In this document: in pieces, positions 8,117 to 15,989 of the stretch
How positions within the stretch are numbered: the stretch's first letter is position 1
How the letters are laid out: each line of letters starts with the position of its first letter
Virus record (IMG/VR): IMGVR_UViG_3300029258_003380
Span: 1-64,000 of that record
DNA length: 64,000 nucleotides
Strand: one strand, 5' to 3'
From: a virus
Notes under the pieces: model-generated
Databases searched by the model: none
Told to the model about the DNA's origin: nothing
What the model saw: the letters and a program-made list of their open reading frames with translations, nothing else
Position numbers and translations under genes: made by a program

Positions 8117-8951
8117 GACGATCAACTTTATCACTGGTTGCCGTGGTAAATGTTCCTACTGCTACGCGAGAGGAACTGCTCAACGAAATGCACGCATGGG
8201 CTCGGCCAGGTACGTGGCAGTGGAGCAACTGACAGGAGATCCGTTCCACCCGACGTATCACCACAATGTGATGGAGCATGAACTGAAACGCTTGTCACGT
8301 GCGACGAAGCCGCGTGTTGTGTTCATAGGCTCCATGTCAGATCCGGCAACTACTGGGCCGTGGATGTATCTAGATGGTACTGGACGCGGGGGCAGGCATC
8401 AGGAGGTTTCTGACACGTGGGTACAGGAGATGATTATCGCGTTTGCTAAAGAGTTGCCACAACACACATTCATCCTGTTGACCAAACGTCCAGATAACCT
8501 GAAGATGGGGCCGTGGCCGAGTAACGTATGGATAGGAGTGTCTGCTGCGGACGAGGTGTCAGCAAATAGCAATATACCATATCTGATGAGCCAGACGCAG
8601 TGGAATGGTCGCGTGGACTGCATGGGACCAATGAGGCCTACGCTACAATGTGGTGGATTGTTTACAAGCATAGAACCATTGCAGGGTGGTCCAGATCCGA
8701 TGGACTTTGTTGATCCAGCGATATTCGATGATGTGATAACCAAACCAGGATGGATAGTGATCGGTTCGCAGAAACGTCCAAAGCTGGCACATGGACAAGG
8801 CAGGTTTGTTGTAAAGAACGCATTGGAGATCGTAGAATGGGCGCGTGTCAATGACGTTCCGTGTTTTATAAAAGATAACCTGATTCGGCTCGCACCGGAT
8901 TACAGCTGGCCGCGGCAATTCCCCGCGGCGTTTGGAAAGGCAGACAAATGA
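8085..8951 (+). CDS. DUF5131 (Gp37/Gp68-like) radical-SAM-type protein
   Basis: 288 residues. The N-terminus TKIEWCDETINFITGC followed by CRGKCSYCYA is the signature of the phage Gp37/Gp68 family (DUF5131). The CxxxCxxC spacing is that of radical-SAM iron-sulphur enzymes. Further family features are visible (FILLTKRPDNL, WIGVSA, SIEPLQG, WIVIG). The substrate is unknown. ATG 8085 is chosen for the upstream GGAGG; it overlaps the previous gene by 32 bases. Confidence 0.88.
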   Translation: MGKTKIEWCDETINFITGCRGKCSYCYARGTAQRNARMGSARYVAVEQLTGDPFHPTYHHNVMEHELKRLSRATKPRVVFIGSMSDPATTGPWMYLDGTGRGGRHQEVSDTWVQEMIIAFAKELPQHTFILLTKRPDNLKMGPWPSNVWIGVSAADEVSANSNIPYLMSQTQWNGRVDCMGPMRPTLQCGGLFTSIEPLQGGPDPMDFVDPAIFDDVITKPGWIVIGSQKRPKLAHGQGRFVVKNALEIVEWARVNDVPCFIKDNLIRLAPDYSWPRQFPAAFGKADK

Positions 8952-9289
8952 CAAGCAAGGAACGAAAAGAACTGGGCAACAATTACGAGAAGCGATGGTA
9001 TCACAGCAAGAAATTCCTGGCCTTCTTGCTGATGGAGTTGTTGCTTGCGGCGATGTCAATGGTGGCGCTGTTCACGCAGCAGCCAGCAGGCTGGCCTTTA
9101 GCTGCGTTCATGACTGGCATAGTTGTCACGATGGGCAGCATAGCACTAACATTCAATGGATATCAGGCAAAGCTGGACATGTATGTGCGCGGCATGGCGC
9201 TCACCGGTGATCCACCAAAGAGTTTGATGGACAAGCTGCTTGGTAGAAAGGAACCGCAGGATCCTGACGACGAAGACGGTGAAATATGA
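8948..9289 (+). CDS. Two-helix membrane protein (candidate holin)
   Basis: 113 residues. After a charged N-terminus there are two transmembrane helices (KFLAFLLMELLLAAMSMVAL and a second around AAFMTGIVVTMGSIAL) joined by a short loop (TQQPAGWP), then an acidic cytoplasmic tail (QDPDDEDGEI). The size and hairpin topology fit a class II holin. It lies immediately before a spanin-like gene pair. It starts in an ATGA overlap with the DUF5131 gene. Confidence 0.72.
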   Translation: MTSKERKELGNNYEKRWYHSKKFLAFLLMELLLAAMSMVALFTQQPAGWPLAAFMTGIVVTMGSIALTFNGYQAKLDMYVRGMALTGDPPKSLMDKLLGRKEPQDPDDEDGEI

Positions 9290-9675
9290 TGTTACCGATT
9301 CCGACATGGAGACTATTGAAAGATCTGTGGCCAGTGTTGGTTTTGCTGATCGCTGGTGGTGCGATCATGGTAGCCGGCGCATTGTTTGCAGTCCGAGGGT
9401 GCAGCACAGAACCACCTGAAGATGGGTTGCTTGTCGCCAGGGATCAGATCTTGGATCAGGTTCGTCGCGAACGGGAAGAGAACGCTAAGAAGTTGGAAGT
9501 ACTGGGGCAGCAACTTGACTCGCTACGATTCCAGGTGGATCAACTCGATCTGGAAATTGCAAACTCCGCCAGGGAGAGAGAGGAAATACACGATGCGATT
9601 GACAATGCTACATCTATTGGTGACGTTGACAGTGCTCTTAAGCGCGGCGGCCGCGTTGGCAGACGAGGACGTTGA
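9286..9675 (+). CDS. i-spanin-like protein
   Basis: 129 residues. One N-terminal transmembrane helix (WPVLVLLIAGGAIMVAGALF, about 15-34), a Cys just outside it, then a long heptad-rich coiled coil (LDQVRREREENAKKLEVLGQ onward) and a short basic end. This is the layout of inner-membrane spanins (Rz-like), which join with an outer-membrane partner to disrupt the outer membrane. The next gene starts inside it in another frame, as is typical of Rz/Rz1 pairs. Assignment rests on architecture, not on sequence family. Confidence 0.65.
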   Translation: MMLPIPTWRLLKDLWPVLVLLIAGGAIMVAGALFAVRGCSTEPPEDGLLVARDQILDQVRREREENAKKLEVLGQQLDSLRFQVDQLDLEIANSAREREEIHDAIDNATSIGDVDSALKRGGRVGRRGR

Positions 9676-10153
9676 TGGTGGTGTCGATGGTGGTATGTCG
9701 GCAGATCCGGAGGCAGTACGGCCGGCTGCTCTGATCGATGTACCTCCAGGTGTTGTGTTGACACCACGTGACGAAAATAACCGCCGTACAACGTTTCGCC
9801 CAGAACAGGAGTACAAATGCTTCCCGGTGGACCAATGGATTCAGTTAGGCAACTTGATCACGGATTACCGGTGGTTCTGGTACTACTCGATGCGTCTCGA
9901 GTCAAAGATTGCGTTGCTAGAGTCTCAGATTGGTAATTTGGAGATACAACTCGTGATATGGAAAGACACGCACGAGTCGACACAGCGCGCTCTGCTGTCC
10001 GTGAGTGGTCTGTTGGATAAGGAGCACGACGCCAGACTGCACACAGCGGCACGAGATAATCTGGAGCTATGGGGGTGGCGCATAAGTACTGTTCTGGGAT
10101 TGGTTGCCGCTGGCGCATTTGGCGCTGCGTGGGGAGTGGAGCGAGCCAAATGA
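9593..10153 (+). CDS. Exported protein overlapping the spanin-like gene (possible partner)
   Basis: 186 residues. It begins with a clear signal peptide (MRLTMLHLLVTLTVLLSAAA, likely cut after ALA), then an acidic stretch, a central helical region with heptads (LESKIALLESQIGNLEIQL) and a C-terminal transmembrane helix (ISTVLGLVAAGAFGAAWG). There is no lipobox, so it is not a classic Rz1 lipoprotein. ATG 9593 follows AGAGAGGA. The 83-base overlap with the 9286 gene in a different frame suggests a functional pair. Its tail shares the ATGA junction with the next gene. Confidence 0.7.
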   Translation: MRLTMLHLLVTLTVLLSAAAALADEDVDGGVDGGMSADPEAVRPAALIDVPPGVVLTPRDENNRRTTFRPEQEYKCFPVDQWIQLGNLITDYRWFWYYSMRLESKIALLESQIGNLEIQLVIWKDTHESTQRALLSVSGLLDKEHDARLHTAARDNLELWGWRISTVLGLVAAGAFGAAWGVERAK

Positions 10154-10824
10154 GGTACTGGGAACACGTCGCAGAGACATTCAACCAAGATGGTGTCGAG
10201 ACATTGACCAACAAGCTCACGATCGTAGATGGTGAGAAATGCGGGCACGACTTTTATGTGAAGGTTGGATGGTGGCGTGGACGTCCGGTATGGATAGATA
10301 TTACAAAGGCGCGTCACTCCACGGAGGGGATTGGAGACACGGAGAACATCCATGGGGACGAACTATTGGTCGTTGTGGAGTTGCGCCGGCGCTTAATGGA
10401 TGTGACCAGGACGTCCCTAGAATTGATCTGTCGTGAGGCATCGCTGCTTCTTACGTCTCGCCGGTCGACATTGGATGACATGGCTCAATTGTGGCGTGTC
10501 ACGACGATGGAACCGAAGGGGCGATGTTCACAGGTAGCTGACGAACTAGGTGACAGGGTGACAGGCCCGTTGGATGCGGTGGCCAAACTGATAAAACTCA
10601 GAGGTGGCGAGTGGGAGGCGAAGATGGCACATACTTATACTGAGGATCAGATCGAATTGATGCTCGAGAATTGCCAAGCGGCCGTGGAAGAGCGTAGGGA
10701 TGATTTCACTGCCTGGGAGTTGAAGTTCATAGAGGAAGTCGAAGACGCAAACCAGACGCTGCACCTCACTGAAAACCAGATCGAGAAACTCGAGCAGATA
10801 TGGGAAGAGCGTGGCTGTGGGTGA
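10150..10824 (+). CDS. TSCPD (NrdJ C-terminus)-like protein
   Basis: 224 residues. Residues 30-150 resemble the TSCPD domain found at the C-terminus of B12-dependent ribonucleotide reductases: a Cys followed by FYVKVGWWRGRPVWIDIT, a helical block and TTMEPKG, which mirrors the family's TRFEPSG element. The rest is a small helical module (AWELKFIEEVEDANQTLHLT ... EKLEQIWEERG) seen in many phage proteins. It could regulate or assist nucleotide reduction, but no catalytic reductase is visible in the window. Start shares ATGA with the previous gene. Confidence 0.55.
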   Translation: MRYWEHVAETFNQDGVETLTNKLTIVDGEKCGHDFYVKVGWWRGRPVWIDITKARHSTEGIGDTENIHGDELLVVVELRRRLMDVTRTSLELICREASLLLTSRRSTLDDMAQLWRVTTMEPKGRCSQVADELGDRVTGPLDAVAKLIKLRGGEWEAKMAHTYTEDQIELMLENCQAAVEERRDDFTAWELKFIEEVEDANQTLHLTENQIEKLEQIWEERGCG

Positions 10825-11344
10825 TATAAAACAGATAGAGATTTCTAATCCTGAATCGATTGCCGATTATCTCATGGGCTCAGACAGTGTGTGTACGGAA
10901 GACGCAGACGTCACGGCCGATGGGATGTGGTTGTGCAAGATCCGAGACGGTCAAGTAACAGCGATTGGCTGTGATCATCCCAGGCATGGATGTCACCCTA
11001 AATACCGAGAGGCGTACGCTAAAGTGCGAAAGATCCTGTCGAAGTTACGCAAGGAACTAGATACTGGCCCGTGCCCGAAGTGTGGTGGCGCGGGGTGGCT
11101 GGACAACAACACGGCTGAGGCACGGCACACTATGTTGATGGCACTGACGTTTGGAATGTGGCGAGGAATCTCGTTCACACCAAGAGGGTTGCAACCTGGA
11201 AGTGCTGCTGATACAATGGATTCGCTTCTGGCGGATCAATCATCCGCTGGTGCCTCTTCCGCCCCGGTAGGGATGGCTGCTCCCGCCGGGGCTTTTTTAC
11301 AAGTTGAAGGCAAAGGAGAGGGTAATGGAAAAGACGACGGTTGA
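10811..11344 (+). CDS. Zinc-ribbon hypothetical protein with terminator in its 3' end
   Basis: 177 residues from GTG 10811, preceded by GGGAAGAG. Cysteines appear as C...C (about 28-42), CDHPRHGC and a DnaJ-type CPKCGGAG knuckle (about 88-95). The C-terminal 40 residues are Ala/Ser/Gly-rich and are encoded by an intrinsic terminator hairpin at 11261-11298, so this tail may be a by-product of the terminator. Function unknown. Confidence 0.75.
   Translation: MAVGDIKQIEISNPESIADYLMGSDSVCTEDADVTADGMWLCKIRDGQVTAIGCDHPRHGCHPKYREAYAKVRKILSKLRKELDTGPCPKCGGAGWLDNNTAEARHTMLMALTFGMWRGISFTPRGLQPGSAADTMDSLLADQSSAGASSAPVGMAAPAGAFLQVEGKGEGNGKDDG
11261..11298 (+). terminator. Rho-independent terminator inside a coding region
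   Basis: GCCCCGG (11261-11267) pairs with CCGGGGC (11286-11292), reinforced by inner GGGA/TCCC pairing, and six T residues follow (11293-11298). This is a strong intrinsic terminator on the + strand. It closes the lysis and small-gene block but lies before the stop of the 10811 gene and about 27 bases ahead of the next start codon. Confidence 0.85.
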
Positions 11345-11777
11345 TGAGCAGGTTGGCAACGTGCAGGTAGATGTTACATGTTCCAACGAAACGAAGGTTG
11401 TAGGAAGGATCACAGTGCCTACGAACGCAGGAACAAAGGGTTTTCTTTTGAGTTCGCGAGCGGTGTGGTCAGGATACAGGCCATTGCTTGAGGAGTACAG
11501 ACTGCCACAAAAGATGCAGGGAGACGGTCAGAGTCTCCAGTGTCCACGGTGTGGTGGTTTACTATGTATCCAGGGCGAGACGAAAACGGCAAATGAAGCC
11601 GAACGTTTGAGCCGTGGAGGGAATGACACCAGATTGCGTGACGCGGCGCGTCGGAGGGCTATGGACGCTGCCAATCAAATGAAGGAGGGCAGTGTCGACA
11701 TGCACATGCCCGCAGCTGGAATCAGTCCGGACATGATGCCGATCACACTGGGTAAGACCAGGATCGAGGCTCGTTGA
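11325..11777 (+). CDS. Zinc-knuckle hypothetical protein
   Basis: 150 residues; ATG 11325 follows AAAGGAGAG. A beta-rich N-terminal part (VDVTCSNETKVVGRITVPTN) leads to a CPRCGGLLC knuckle (about 84-92) and a basic helix (RLRDAARRRAMDAANQMK). No family recognised. It lies just after the intrinsic terminator, so its expression depends on read-through or on translation masking the hairpin. Confidence 0.78.
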   Translation: MEKTTVDEQVGNVQVDVTCSNETKVVGRITVPTNAGTKGFLLSSRAVWSGYRPLLEEYRLPQKMQGDGQSLQCPRCGGLLCIQGETKTANEAERLSRGGNDTRLRDAARRRAMDAANQMKEGSVDMHMPAAGISPDMMPITLGKTRIEAR

Positions 11778-12007
11778 TGGGCAGGGAGAAGAATTGGGAA
11801 ACGATGACCCCAGAGGAAATCCAGGCGGAGAATTCGCGACTTGAACGCGAACTTTACCAAGCGTTGCACAGCAACGATAGACTGGCCAGGGAACTGGAGA
11901 TGGTAAGGCGAGAGTTCAGAGCGGCGAAAGAGAATTGGTCAAAGAAGTGGCGAGGAATAGCGACCACAACCGCACGGATCCGTCCATCGACAGAACTTCC
12001 TGTCTAA
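11777..12007 (+). CDS. Short coiled-coil protein
   Basis: 76 residues. The start overlaps the previous stop (TGATGG). Nearly all of residues 10-55 is a charged heptad helix (ENSRLERELYQALHSNDRLA ... LEMVRREF). No other feature is visible. A structural or oligomerisation role is possible. Confidence 0.75.
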   Translation: MGREKNWETMTPEEIQAENSRLERELYQALHSNDRLARELEMVRREFRAAKENWSKKWRGIATTTARIRPSTELPV

Positions 12008-12050
12008 GTCTGAACGCACAACTCCATTCATAAATATTACCCACACATGT

Positions 12051-12060
12051 TGTGGCCACA
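12051..12060. promoter_or_regulatory. TGTGGCCACA palindrome upstream of a promoter
   Basis: A perfect 10-base palindrome lies in a gene-free stretch about 60 bases upstream of the -35 at 12123. The same 10-mer is the core of a 16-base palindrome at 16007-16022. It could be an operator, or chance. Confidence 0.3.
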
Positions 12061-12122
12061 GGTCTGAGTTCTAGTGGTCATCGGTGCCGGTAATAAAATA
12101 TACAATCAAATCATAAAAAAGG

Positions 12123-12150
12123 TTGACACGCACGGCGAAGGCTGTAATAT
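12123..12150 (+). promoter_or_regulatory. Sigma70-type promoter
   Basis: TTGACA (12123-12128), a 16-base spacer, then TAATAT (12145-12150), with an A-rich stretch upstream and GGTAG at 12156-12160 near the expected start. The 12008-12195 interval has no other gene. It should drive the small genes from 12196. Confidence 0.8.
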
Positions 12151-12195
12151 GAACAGGTAGTGATGATTTGCGTGAATGCGCGGAAGGAGTTTCGG

Positions 12196-12396
12196 ATGGA
12201 TGAATGTCAAAAAGCAGCTTTTGTATTTGCACAGGCAGTCGCAGCAATGGCGGAGATTGAGGGTATGAAGGCGGCTAATGCTAGTCAGGCAATGAAAAAT
12301 GATTTTCCATTGTACGATGAGAAGAAATTCATGGCCGTGATCGACGAGTATGGGTTGGGCTACAACACGCTCATGTCCGAACTGCGAGGGGGATGA
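12196..12396 (+). CDS. Small hypothetical protein
   Basis: 66 residues. ATG 12196 follows GGAAGGAG at 7 bases; a GTG at 12160 would fall at the start of transcription and has no RBS. The product is Ala/Met-rich and helical (FVFAQAVAAMAEIEGMKAAN). It is the first gene after the 12123 promoter, so it is probably expressed strongly and early. Function unknown. Confidence 0.75.
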   Translation: MDECQKAAFVFAQAVAAMAEIEGMKAANASQAMKNDFPLYDEKKFMAVIDEYGLGYNTLMSELRGG

Positions 12397-12408
12397 AAGG
12401 GGATGCCA

Positions 12409-12717
12409 ATGAGTAGCGATACTAAGCCAAATGGTGGAACAATGTCTCGATGCTCTGGCGACGATTGCTTTCACTGTGACCTGCTGAAAGAGGCAGAAGC
12501 AGAGATCGAAGTCGAAGAAGAGAAGGATTGGTACTTCACATTTGGTTTCGGTCATATGTACAGACTTCAGTCAATGGCAGGCAAGTATGCAGTCTTCCAT
12601 GGCACGTACGAAAGCGCCCGCGAGAAGATGATCGAGAAGTACCTTTTTAGGTGGGCCTTCCAGTACGGTTCGGCCGAAGAAGCTGGCGTCGATAGATGGA
12701 ATTTAAAGAAAGTTTGA
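12409..12717 (+). CDS. Conserved phage hypothetical protein
   Basis: 102 residues. The middle and C-terminus (WYFTFGFG ... VFHGTYESAREKMIEKYLFR ... WAFQYGSAEEAGV) match a small protein family I have seen in many phages; its function is not known to me. AAAGGGG precedes two possible starts (12403 and 12409), and 12409 has the better spacing. A CxxC sits near the N-terminus (CFHCDLL). Confidence 0.82.
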   Translation: MSSDTKPNGGTMSRCSGDDCFHCDLLKEAEAEIEVEEEKDWYFTFGFGHMYRLQSMAGKYAVFHGTYESAREKMIEKYLFRWAFQYGSAEEAGVDRWNLKKV

Positions 12718-12752
12718 AGCACCGAGCTTAAACAAGTGAGGAAATAGACAGT

Positions 12753-13169
12753 ATGAAACCTTGTGATCAAATTGATATTTCAAAGAATTCTGGCGATTGT
12801 TTCCGTGCTGTAATAGCCAGCATATTGGAGTTGCATCTCTGTGAAGTTCCACACGTCTATCGTGATCATCCTGATAGTAGGGATGCTTGGAAAGCATTCC
12901 AAAGATGGGCGGCGACAGTTGGATTTAGCGTGGTTGAGATAGATACTAAATACACAAAAGAGGGTTGGTTTTTACCAGCTGAGGGGCAGCAATGTTGGCT
13001 GTGCGGTCCTTCACCGAGATTCGATGGTGTACAGCACGCGGTGGTTGGGAAATGGGAGAATGGACAGTACGTTATGACTCATGACCCACATCCAAGCCGC
13101 GCAGGGATTCCATCATTTGAGCAGGCCGGATTTTTTATCCAGATCGAACCATCAATCAGAAACAATTAA
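12753..13169 (+). CDS. Papain/C39-like fold candidate, conserved phage protein
   Basis: 138 residues. NSGDCFRAVIASILEL (about 11-26), then GVQHAVVG and THDPHPSRAG, gives an ordered Cys-His-Asp set as in papain-like or C39-like peptidases, and the same blocks recur in phage hypothetical proteins. Activity is not proven. Gene spacing to neighbours is small and there is no signal peptide, so it acts in the cytoplasm. Confidence 0.7.
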   Translation: MKPCDQIDISKNSGDCFRAVIASILELHLCEVPHVYRDHPDSRDAWKAFQRWAATVGFSVVEIDTKYTKEGWFLPAEGQQCWLCGPSPRFDGVQHAVVGKWENGQYVMTHDPHPSRAGIPSFEQAGFFIQIEPSIRNN

Positions 13170-13184
13170 TTTTGGAGAAGAAGA

Positions 13185-13862
13185 ATGACACGACGAGACT
13201 TTGACAACTATGGCACACACCCAGGGATTGCGCGATGGGCAGTTGGGCACGCTACCAGATTGTGCGGGAAATACCATGATGGAAGGATCTTGGAGCCGTG
13301 TTGCGGCGATGACGCGCCTTTTGCATCGGCCGGCAAGGAGGCTGGGCTATTTCCATTTGGATATGACATCCGTGATGTTGCCCCTGAACTATGGAGTGGA
13401 CGGGATGCAGACTACGTGTATCCCGATACGTCCGTGAATGAGTTCGCAACGCAGTGGTGGGATGGAAGGTTGTTTGACATAATAGCAACGAATCCGCCGT
13501 TTAGAATCGGGGAGAATGTTATTCGTAAGTCATTGGAGCTTTTGTCACCGTTTGGCTCCGCTGTTTTTCTAGTTAAGATGGCTTTCTTGGGCACGCAGGA
13601 ACGTTCTAAGATGTACATAGAACGGCCACCGGCGGAGATACACATTCTCACAAAGCGCCCATCTTTCTCAGGTGATGGCAAGACAGACGTGGCACAGGAG
13701 TACTGCCTTGTGTTCTGGCTAGGGGACGAACTGGACCGTATGTGGCGAAGGTGGAATAGACCGACGATGATCTCATGGCTGGACAACAAACCGTTGATGA
13801 CAGACGCACAAGCGAAGCCACGCACTGTTGTCGAGAAAGGTGAAGAAGATGGCACGCAATGA
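13185..13862 (+). CDS. DNA adenine N6-methyltransferase-like protein
   Basis: 225 residues with a class I SAM-methyltransferase fold. Motif I is LEPCCGDDAPFA (36-47), a motif II-type acidic residue lies in GYDIRD, and catalytic motif IV is FDIIATNPPF (97-106), with NPPF typical of amino-methyltransferases acting on adenine. RBS TTGGAGAAG. It may protect phage DNA from restriction. There is no separate target-recognition domain, so the sequence specificity cannot be read. The 3' end overlaps the next gene. Confidence 0.85.
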   Translation: MTRRDFDNYGTHPGIARWAVGHATRLCGKYHDGRILEPCCGDDAPFASAGKEAGLFPFGYDIRDVAPELWSGRDADYVYPDTSVNEFATQWWDGRLFDIIATNPPFRIGENVIRKSLELLSPFGSAVFLVKMAFLGTQERSKMYIERPPAEIHILTKRPSFSGDGKTDVAQEYCLVFWLGDELDRMWRRWNRPTMISWLDNKPLMTDAQAKPRTVVEKGEEDGTQ

Positions 13863-14193
13863 TCAGATCCCATTGCCTGAATTCGATCCGATCACAGAGG
13901 CAAGCGAGTCGGACCTTGGCAAGAAGTTCCGTCAGTTCCACAGGATAAATCCCTGGGTGTACAAGGAGTTGCGAAGGTTGTCGCTTGAGATGGTGAAGCG
14001 AGGTCACAAGCACTACGGGATAGCTGGGCTGTTCGAGGTTCTGCGTTGGCAACGAGCAATGTCTACGTCGATGCAGGATGGTTTCAAACTGAATAACAAC
14101 CACAAATCTTTCTACTCTCGGATGTTGATGGCCAACGAGTCAACCCTGGAGGGGTTCTTTCGTCTGAGAGCGAGTGAGGCCGACAATGAGTAG
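13849..14193 (+). CDS. Conserved phage hypothetical protein
   Basis: 114 residues; ATG 13849 follows GAAAGGTGAAG and overlaps the methyltransferase 3' end. The pattern FRQFHRINPWVYKELRRLSL ... HYGIAGLFEVLRW ... FKLNNNHKSFYSRMLM is a family recurrent in phages with no known role to me. It is helical and basic. Confidence 0.85.
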   Translation: MARNDQIPLPEFDPITEASESDLGKKFRQFHRINPWVYKELRRLSLEMVKRGHKHYGIAGLFEVLRWQRAMSTSMQDGFKLNNNHKSFYSRMLMANESTLEGFFRLRASEADNE

Positions 14194-14614
14194 ACGCAAA
14201 ATCAAGAAAGGCGATCACAAACCAAAGGTGCGTGGCCATCGAGGACAACAGGCTGTCCAGCGTAACGAACGGGAACGGACACGACGGATCATGCAGGAGC
14301 AAACCCGTCGCCGTCGGATGACCAGAGTGGATGAAAGCACAGGGGAGGAATACACTCTCTCACGTTTGACACTACAAAACAAGGATGACGGCTGGAAGTA
14401 CAAGGATGCGCTGGACGCAGCCGTAGGTGCCGCTGATGTTACCGTGGAGGCGCAGGCAACTGCGATCCAGGAATTCATCCAAAGCTGGGTAGACGATAAG
14501 CGTCTCGTTCCTATTCCATGTGGCGTTAAAGAGATCCCTGTGTGCAAGGTGTACGGCGGCGAGAACAAGCGTGTTGTTGTTATGCGGCAAGACGTCCCAG
14601 GTGTAGTGCGATGA
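14186..14614 (+). CDS. Basic hypothetical protein
   Basis: 142 residues. The first 55 are extremely Arg/Lys-rich (RRKIKKGDHKPKVRGHRGQQ), suggesting nucleic-acid binding. The remainder is a small mixed domain ending KRVVVMRQDVPGVVR. ATG 14186 overlaps the previous stop. Not recognised. Confidence 0.78.
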   Translation: MSRRKIKKGDHKPKVRGHRGQQAVQRNERERTRRIMQEQTRRRRMTRVDESTGEEYTLSRLTLQNKDDGWKYKDALDAAVGAADVTVEAQATAIQEFIQSWVDDKRLVPIPCGVKEIPVCKVYGGENKRVVVMRQDVPGVVR

Positions 14615-15459
14615 TGTCTTCTCGTCACAAAAGAATCGAGGCGTTGCGACGGTTGGCTATAGATCCCGGTGCGACCAGTGCTGAAAAGGAGAATGCACAG
14701 CGACGAATCGCGGAACACGAAGAGAAGTATGGTCATCATCATCGATCCGACCATGGCCCGAGGGTTCGCACTAGTAGGGTTAACGATGTCGGAGTCAACT
14801 GGGATATATTTGTGAATATGGTCAAAAGGGGTGTTGTATGGCCTGGACAAACTCCGTTCGACTACGCCGACTTCAGAGGCAGTACTGCTCCTGCAGAACC
14901 TGCTCCTGTAGATTATGACAAGCCGTTTACCGGGCGCAAGCTTTCTGAGTTCGCAGACTATGTGTGCGGACGATGGAGGGCGAGCACGGCGGGTTCCGGA
15001 AGTTTCGGGATTGCTACTGGTGTTGCTTGTGATTCAATAACATCCGAGCATGTTACATTCTCTTGGAATTGCCCACAATGCGGCAGCAAAGCCACCAACA
15101 AGGTTCCATGGCAGGAGGCATCGTACGCGGCCGCAGAACCTGTGGCTATGGATAAGTTGCTGGGTAGGCTTTTCGCGATATGGAATGGTGAGTCAAACAA
15201 TTGGTGTGAAAAATGTAGAAGGGAACGTGCTGGAGCACGGCATGGATCAGTATCTGCTTTCGAGAAAACATGGATAGCTGATTGCACTAGTGACGACAGC
15301 AATGTGGACGCGGAGATTGTCTTCCCTGATGGTTCGAAGGCAAAAGTGACAAGGTTCAGTTGTACCATTGGCCATGAAGAGGATGATCCAGAGATGCTAT
15401 CACGTGGTCGTGCTGACGAGGTGAAGATTGCAACTCTTTTTGGAAAGGACAAGAAATGA
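14611..15459 (+). CDS. DUF2786-like hypothetical protein with zinc motif
   Basis: 282 residues. The N-terminus (RIEALRRLAIDPGATSAEKE NAQRR) resembles the helical start of DUF2786-type phage proteins. The middle has a Cys4 site (WNCPQCGSKA ... WCEKCRRE). The C-terminus is beta-rich. It begins with two tandem ATGs overlapping the previous stop (ATGATG). Function unknown. Confidence 0.78.
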   Translation: MMSSRHKRIEALRRLAIDPGATSAEKENAQRRIAEHEEKYGHHHRSDHGPRVRTSRVNDVGVNWDIFVNMVKRGVVWPGQTPFDYADFRGSTAPAEPAPVDYDKPFTGRKLSEFADYVCGRWRASTAGSGSFGIATGVACDSITSEHVTFSWNCPQCGSKATNKVPWQEASYAAAEPVAMDKLLGRLFAIWNGESNNWCEKCRRERAGARHGSVSAFEKTWIADCTSDDSNVDAEIVFPDGSKAKVTRFSCTIGHEEDDPEMLSRGRADEVKIATLFGKDKK

Positions 15460-15989
15460 AGGCAATAACACTATGGCCGGAGTGGGCATGGGCCATTTGC
15501 CGTCTCGGTAAGAACGTCGAGAACCGTACATGGAAGCCTCCGAAGTCAATTGTGGATGGAACTCCAATTGCGATCCATGCCGGTGTCACGTTAGGCGGTG
15601 GTCAACTGAGAGGCAAATTCAGTGCGGAGCAAGTATTTCAGCCAGTGGTCGAGATGGCTGAGAGGGCTGGGTGGCGCGTAGGTTTCGACATTGCGGAGAA
15701 CATGATCAAGGCCTACTCGATACGAGAACCGATATCTCTTGGCGACAGGATGCTGTCCATTGGCAAAGGGTGTGTGGTTGCCGTCGGTGAGTTTGACGGG
15801 TTGCTCATCCCTGGCGTGGACGATCCGAGGGACTGGCCTTGGTGGGCTCCGGATCAGTTCGGATGGCGTTTGCGTAACATCCAGCAGCTGAAAAACAAAG
15901 TTCCGTGCCGAGGGCGTCAGCGTCTTTGGGGATTACCAGAAAACGCGCTTCAGCAAGTACTCGATAATTGCGATTTGTCAGATGGTTGA
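15456..15989 (+). CDS. ASCH/PUA-like domain protein
   Basis: 177 residues. The opening KAITLWPEWAWAICRLGKNV followed by ENRTWKPP, then IAIHAG, is characteristic of ASCH domains, a PUA-like fold that binds RNA or modified bases. The central GCVVAVGEFDGLLIPG and the closing CRGRQRLWGLPE also fit. Its role may lie in RNA or modified-nucleotide recognition. ATGA overlap with the previous gene. Confidence 0.82.
   Translation: MKAITLWPEWAWAICRLGKNVENRTWKPPKSIVDGTPIAIHAGVTLGGGQLRGKFSAEQVFQPVVEMAERAGWRVGFDIAENMIKAYSIREPISLGDRMLSIGKGCVVAVGEFDGLLIPGVDDPRDWPWWAPDQFGWRLRNIQQLKNKVPCRGRQRLWGLPENALQQVLDNCDLSDG

Noticed and set aside
9386-9592. Longer N-terminal extension of the 9593 gene
   Set aside because: It would hide the signal peptide in the middle of the protein. 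The ATG at 9593 has an RBS and gives a proper signal sequence.
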